Shown here one piece after another: positions 6,850 to 9,807 of a stretch of DNA of 9,807 nucleotides. Made by a program: the position numbers and the translations under genes. Source of the DNA: STF1-138 sp035356975. GTDB lineage: Bacteria > Patescibacteriota > Patescibacteriia > UBA1558 > S5-K13. The notes beneath the pieces are model-generated. The model did no database searches. It was not told where the DNA came from and saw only the letters and a list, made by a program, of their open reading frames with translations. The stretch lies in the NCBI GenBank assembly GCA_035356975.1, contig DAORGW010000033.1, forward strand, positions 1 through 9,807, read 5' to 3'. Each line of letters begins with the position of its first letter. The stretch's first letter is position 1.

Positions 6850-6884
6850 AATGTCATAGTCTAGCCAAGTAGAAATGTCATACT
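6850..6884. repeat. Paired AATGTCATA repeats at the IS left end
   Basis: AATGTCATAGT (6850-6860) and AATGTCATACT (6874-6884) differ at one base and are 24 bases apart, so they lie on the same face of the helix roughly two turns apart. They sit between the presumed IS tip and the transposase start, where transposase-binding sites would be expected. Confidence 0.5.
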
Positions 6885-6941
6885 TTAACAATTTGTGATA
6901 TAAAGTTTAATTCAATTAATTAATAATTAATTATTAAATTT

Positions 6942-7801
6942 ATGTCACAAAAAATGATAAGTATGACTCGAGAGGAATTATCAAGATATGATATTATCCA
7001 AAATTTAATCAATCGGGCAATTAAAGCCGATGACGCTGCCAAGCAAACAAATTTAAGTATTAGACAAGTTCAGAGAATCAAGAAAGAGGTAATAATCAGA
7101 GGCGTTGAAGGAGTAATTCATAAGAATAGGGGTAGAGAAAGTAATAACAAAATAAACCGTCAAGAAATTAAAAAAATAAAAGATCTTTTAAAAAACAAGT
7201 ATAGTTTTTGTGGACCAAGTTTTGCCCAGGAAAAACTAGAAGAAATTCACCAAATAAAAGTCGGAAAAGAAACAATTAGACAAATAATGATAACTATAGG
7301 TATCTGGACTCCGAAGCCAAGAAAGCAATGTAAAAATAAGTATAAATATAGGGCCAGAAAAGATAGTTATGGAGAAATGCAACAATTTGATGGTTGTTAT
7401 CATATTTGGTTCGGAGATAAAGAATATTGCCTACTGTTATCAGTTGATGATGCCACCGGTAAAATTACTTACGCTATTTTTGACGTTAACGAGGGCGTCA
7501 TAGCTGTATTTAATTTTTGGCTAGATTATTTCAAAAAACACGGATTACCCCTAGCAATATATCTAGATAAATTTAGCACTTACAAAATTAATCATAAAAA
7601 TAATGACTCAGTTTCAAAGAGCCATGAAGCAATTAGGGGTTCAGGTAATTAACGCGAATAGCCCCCAGGCTAAAGGCAGAGTAGAGAGAATGAATAGAAC
7701 ATTACAGGATAGACTGGTTAATGAATTAAGATTGGCCAATATCTCAGATATTGATAGTGCTAATATTTTTTTAAAAGAATATGCGGTTGATAACAAGGAT
7801 T
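6942..7801 (+). pseudogene. DDE transposase (ISNCY/IS1202 type), frameshifted and 3'-truncated
   Basis: The first frame (6942-7652) starts with a helix-turn-helix region (AAKQTNLSIRQVQRIKKEV) and a second DNA-binding segment (YSFCGPSFAQEKLEE). The catalytic core follows, with QQFDGCYHIWFG (Asp150) and LAIYLDKFSTYKINHKN (Asp209). The protein then continues in the +1 frame from about 7603: MTQFQRAMKQLG, SPQAKGRVERMNRTLQDRL (catalytic Glu codon 7684-7686), ELRLANISDI. Family members carry a few extra residues between NHKN and the TQFQRAM block, so a short deletion with frameshift is more likely than programmed shifting, though an A5 run is present. The C-terminus ends around FLKEYAVDNKDLR and runs straight into subtilase DNA, losing roughly the last few dozen residues. 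It uses an A/T-rich leader at ATG 6942. It is almost certainly inactive. Confidence 0.8.
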
Positions 7802-7999
7802 TACGGAAAGGGCGGAATGAGTTGGTCAGTCCCCTATCTTGCTGGGCTTTTTGCCCTGGCCTTACAGATAAACCCAAACCTTCAAAAAGAAGAAATTGCA
7901 GAAATTATAAAAAAAAGTGCAGTAGTAAATAACAAGGGGTTGAAAATTGTAAATCCAGAAGGTATTATTGAATTAGTAAAAGAAAAAACGAAAAATTAA
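7802..7999 (+). pseudogene. Subtilisin-like (S8) protease, C-terminal fragment
   Basis: This fragment encodes YGKGGMSWSVPYLAG, the catalytic serine segment of subtilases (family pattern GTSMAxPHVAG), with the serine codon at 7820-7822. LFALALQINPNLQKEEIAEI and a short C-terminal helix follow, ending at TAA 7997-7999. About 65 residues are left. It supplies exactly what the 572-1474 fragment lacks. An ATG at 7781 is in frame, but the codons between it and about 7802 belong to the transposase DNA, so it is an accidental start. The stop overlaps the next ATG by one base (TAATG), showing that the intact subtilase was translationally coupled to the S41 protease gene. Confidence 0.85.
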
Positions 8000-9222
8000 T
8001 GAAACAACCCACCCCAAGAATTGAACAACCAATCAATACAATAGAGACTGAAAGACAAGAATGTCTTGACTTCATTATAACTGTCAAAAAATCAGTGCTA
8101 GAAACCTTCCCCTTTACAACCGACGATGAGAAAACGATGCTGGAAGATAAATTTGATGCATTACTCAATGATGATAATTATTCGGCCACTGATATTATAA
8201 ACAATATTAAATTAATTTTAGCTAGCCTAGAAAACACCCACACATTATTAAAAGAAGAAAAGAAAGACGCCTATTACCCAGAAAAACCTATTTTTTATAA
8301 AGCTGGTAAATATTGGGTAGAAAATGATAACCAGATATTAGAGATTATCAACATCAATGGTCTAGATATTAACGACTTAATCCAGCAAAAAATAAAAGAA
8401 TTCGGTGGCGGAACAATAGACTATAAAATCAATGGAGCCTTACATGTATTAATGTCTGACTTTGCCCATACGGCAGTTCTGAAAGTTAAAAATGAAGAAA
8501 ACCAAACTTTTAATTTAAAAATTAATTATGTCAATACAAAAGAAATCGCTCCATCTTTAGCAAAAGAAGAATTCGTTGATAGTGAAATGTTAGATGAAGA
8601 CACTGGCTATTTAAAAATTGACAGTTGGTCTAACCGCGTTAATATTGATGGTAAAAATATTTCCGACCTAGTAGAAGATAATTTAAGACTTCTTACTTCT
8701 GCTAAGTCTTTAATCATAGATGTTAGAAACAATGGTGGCGGAGATAGTCAACTAGCTGAAAAACTAGCTGGCCATTTCATAACTCAACCAGTGGTCTATG
8801 GAACGGCTTTTATAAGAGAGCCGGGACATAATACCCTGATAAGTGAAAATTTCTATCTTCAACCTCGGGGCGATTATCTAGATAAAAAACTAGTTATCTT
8901 AACCGGGCCAAAATGTTTAAGTTCTAATGAAATGTTTATTATGATGTTGAAAGATACAAACCGAGCTATTACTGTCGGTCAAACCACTGGCGGAGGTTCG
9001 GGTAATCCTAAATCTTTTAACATACATCTAGGAAAAAGAAACTTTACCTTAAATGTAGCTACCTGGAGAATGCAACGCAATAACGGCAGTCCTCTAGAAA
9101 ATATCGGGATTGAACCAGACTTACCGGTGATAACCACGCCCCATGATGTAGTGCAACATCAAGATCCTGATCTTAAAAGGGCTATAGAATATGTACATTA
9201 TAACGAAAAAACACCACGATAA
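7999..9222 (+). CDS. S41-family serine protease (IRBP/tricorn-like, no Lys base)
   Basis: The protein has 407 residues. The N-terminal 90 are helical and charged, and residues 95-180 form a mixed domain that could substitute for or resemble a PDZ-type module. The S41 core spans about 200-385: GYLKIDSW, SLIIDVRNNGGGDS (236-250), then VILTGPKCLSSNEMF. By alignment with C-terminal processing proteases, Ser308 is the nucleophile, followed by ITVGQTTGGGSGNP. The lysine normally 25 residues after the serine is Gly333 here, which fits the IRBP/tricorn-like S41 branch that uses other residues rather than a Ser-Lys dyad. LNVATWRMQ and IGIEPDLPV are family-typical. There is no signal peptide, unlike most periplasmic CtpA enzymes, so it is probably cytoplasmic. 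The start overlaps the subtilase stop (TAATG). With that gene now split, expression may depend on transcripts from within the insertion. Confidence 0.85.
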   Translation: MKQPTPRIEQPINTIETERQECLDFIITVKKSVLETFPFTTDDEKTMLEDKFDALLNDDNYSATDIINNIKLILASLENTHTLLKEEKKDAYYPEKPIFYKAGKYWVENDNQILEIININGLDINDLIQQKIKEFGGGTIDYKINGALHVLMSDFAHTAVLKVKNEENQTFNLKINYVNTKEIAPSLAKEEFVDSEMLDEDTGYLKIDSWSNRVNIDGKNISDLVEDNLRLLTSAKSLIIDVRNNGGGDSQLAEKLAGHFITQPVVYGTAFIREPGHNTLISENFYLQPRGDYLDKKLVILTGPKCLSSNEMFIMMLKDTNRAITVGQTTGGGSGNPKSFNIHLGKRNFTLNVATWRMQRNNGSPLENIGIEPDLPVITTPHDVVQHQDPDLKRAIEYVHYNEKTPR

Positions 9223-9323
9223 AACGTTCTACTCAAAGGCAATTCTTTATAATTTCATAAAAATGGGCGATGTTTTTGGATAAACTTTAAATATATACTT
9301 AAAGGTAAACTATAAACACTAAC

Positions 9324-9500
9324 ATGAAAAATAAAACCTTATACTGGATTCCAAAAATTATCTCAGTGTTATTGGGTATATTTTTTATTATTTTTGGTGA
9401 ATATGATGATAGCCCTGGATTGCAAGGAATTGGCCTCATTCTAATTATTATCACCGCAGTTATTGTGATCAGGAATAAAAAAAATAGCCCACAAAAATAG
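9324..9500 (+). CDS. Small two-helix membrane protein (58 aa)
   Basis: This short gene encodes 58 residues. A basic N-terminus (MKNKTLYWIPK) precedes a hydrophobic helix (IISVLLGIFFIIFGE), a short acidic turn (YDDSPGLQG), a second helix (IGLILIIITAVIVI) and a basic tail (RNKKNSPQK). The positive-inside rule places both ends in the cytoplasm. ATG 9324 has no Shine-Dalgarno; a TATACT at 9294-9299 could be a -10 but lacks a well-placed -35. It lies 101 bases after the S41 gene, in DNA with the composition of the flanks rather than the insertion. The two-helix pattern and the lack of in-frame stops make it believable, but no family is assigned. Confidence 0.6.
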   Translation: MKNKTLYWIPKIISVLLGIFFIIFGEYDDSPGLQGIGLILIIITAVIVIRNKKNSPQK

Positions 9501-9589
9501 TCTGGACATTTCTGTCAATAGTCGCTATGCTAGAAGCAACATAAAAGGGATCACAAAAACCCATTTAAATTATCTTTAGATAATAAATT

Positions 9590-9807
9590 ATGCCTAATTT
9601 CGAAATGCCCAATAATATAATGGAACGAATGGATAAATTACAAGAAGCTGACGACAAATATGAAGATTCAATTCATGATCTTGCTCAACATGAAAATGAA
9701 TTTAGAGATAAATTAGCTAGTTATGGCATAAACGATAAGACAGCGATAGATAAAGCTGCCGACCTTTTTTCAACTGAAACGCTAGAAAAAATGGAGGCAG
9801 AAAAAGA
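9590..9807 (+). CDS. N-terminal part of a helical, charged protein (runs off the window)
   Basis: The frame is open from ATG 9590 to the right edge, giving 72 residues: MPNFEMPNNIMERMDKLQEA followed by a strongly charged helical stretch (YEDSIHDLAQHENEFRDKLA), a break at YGINDKTAIDKAADLF, and another helix rich in Glu/Lys. The heptad-like spacing suggests coiled coil. No signal peptide or membrane segment is seen in this part. The product cannot be named from the fragment. In-frame ATGs at residues 6, 11 and 14 are alternatives. Confidence 0.6.
   Translation, partial: MPNFEMPNNIMERMDKLQEADDKYEDSIHDLAQHENEFRDKLASYGINDKTAIDKAADLFSTETLEKMEAEK

Larger units (their letters stand above)
1472..7801. 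mobile_element. 6.3-kb AT-rich insertion splitting the subtilase gene
   Basis: The subtilase reading frame is broken after QYMY (Tyr codon 1469-1471) and resumes at YGKGGMSWS (Tyr codon 7802-7804). Joining these points gives a continuous protein with all three catalytic residues. Between them lie the NYN gene, a six-frame operon and an IS remnant. This segment is clearly more AT-rich and favours T/A-ending codons, whereas both flanks use gcc, acc, ccc and cta more freely. The boundaries are accurate only to a few bases: a TA or tttacgg-sized overlap at the junction would shift them. No terminal inverted repeats or long target duplication are visible at the two ends. It may be an IS-linked acquisition later truncated, an illegitimate recombination, or a metagenomic assembly chimera. 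Confidence 0.65.
6833..7801 (+). mobile_element. Truncated ISNCY/IS1202-like insertion sequence
   Basis: The left end appears to begin at TGTCGCGCCCATGTG (from 6833), directly after the operon. Two copies of AATGTCATA[GC]T follow (6850-6860 and 6874-6884, 24 bases apart), then a transposase gene with DDE residues. The right end is missing: no reverse-complement TATGACATT-type repeat is found before the subtilase remnant starts at about 7802. The element therefore looks unable to move on its own. The left boundary is a judgement from the TGTC-type terminus and the repeats. Confidence 0.6.

Noticed and set aside
7781..7801. ATG 7781 as the start of a separate small gene
   Set aside because: The codons before YGKGGMSWS derive from transposase DNA; the real coding content is the subtilase C-terminus.
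7603..7932. Separate 109-aa gene starting at 7603
   Set aside because: Its first part is the transposase C-terminal half (RVERMNRTLQDRL) and its last part is subtilase DNA read out of frame.
8054..8072. Inverted repeat AGACA/TGTCT as an operator
   Set aside because: It is short, lies inside the S41 coding region and has no promoter nearby; chance is sufficient.
1..9807. CRISPR arrays, tRNA or rRNA genes
   Set aside because: No regularly spaced repeats, no cloverleaf with a T-loop GGTTCGANTCC motif and no rRNA-like conserved stretches were seen on either strand.

Overview
The window is AT-rich DNA of a bacterium, most plausibly from the Candidate Phyla Radiation (Patescibacteria) or a similar reduced lineage. 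This is inferred from gene content (DUF5684 membrane domain, Tic20-like/DUF4870 protein, several zinc-ribbon proteins, an NYN-domain protein), tight co-directional packing, and the lack of any recognisable Shine-Dalgarno sequence in front of any gene. No marker gene is present, so the assignment is tentative. All supportable genes lie on the + strand.

Layout. Bases 1-490 hold no intact gene; they look like the decayed 3' end of a coding region spread over two frames. A good promoter (474-502) then leads into a subtilisin-like protease gene (572-1474) that stops before its catalytic serine. The missing part, with the GGMSWS serine motif, lies 6.3 kb downstream (about 7802-7999) and overlaps the start of an S41-family protease gene (7999-9222) by one base. 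The ancestral unit was therefore a two-protease operon, subtilase then S41. A 58-residue membrane protein (9324-9500) and the start of a helical protein (9590 to the window end) follow.

The 6.3 kb between the two subtilase halves (about 1472-7801) is visibly more AT-rich than the flanks. It carries an NYN-domain putative RNase with its own promoter and a strong terminator. Next comes a tightly packed operon (2287-6822) behind a TTTACT-17-TATAAT promoter: a secreted/membrane protein with two beta domains, a six-cysteine segment and DUF5684; a zinc-ribbon array joined to it through an A10 run; a Tic20-like membrane protein; a second zinc-ribbon protein; a free-standing EF-Tu domain-2-like barrel; and a 440-residue protein with a duplicated beta domain. 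The insert ends with a broken ISNCY/IS1202-like insertion sequence. Its transposase has a frameshift, and its 3' end abuts the subtilase remnant with no right terminal repeat visible.

How it fits together. The operon looks like a membrane-associated assembly (envelope protein, small membrane protein, cytosolic zinc-ribbon and PH-like adaptors) with no assigned function. It is the best candidate for an undescribed system here. Its position inside a protease gene means either that it was acquired by an IS-linked event that destroyed the subtilase, or that the contig is a mis-assembly at an IS; the sequence alone cannot decide.
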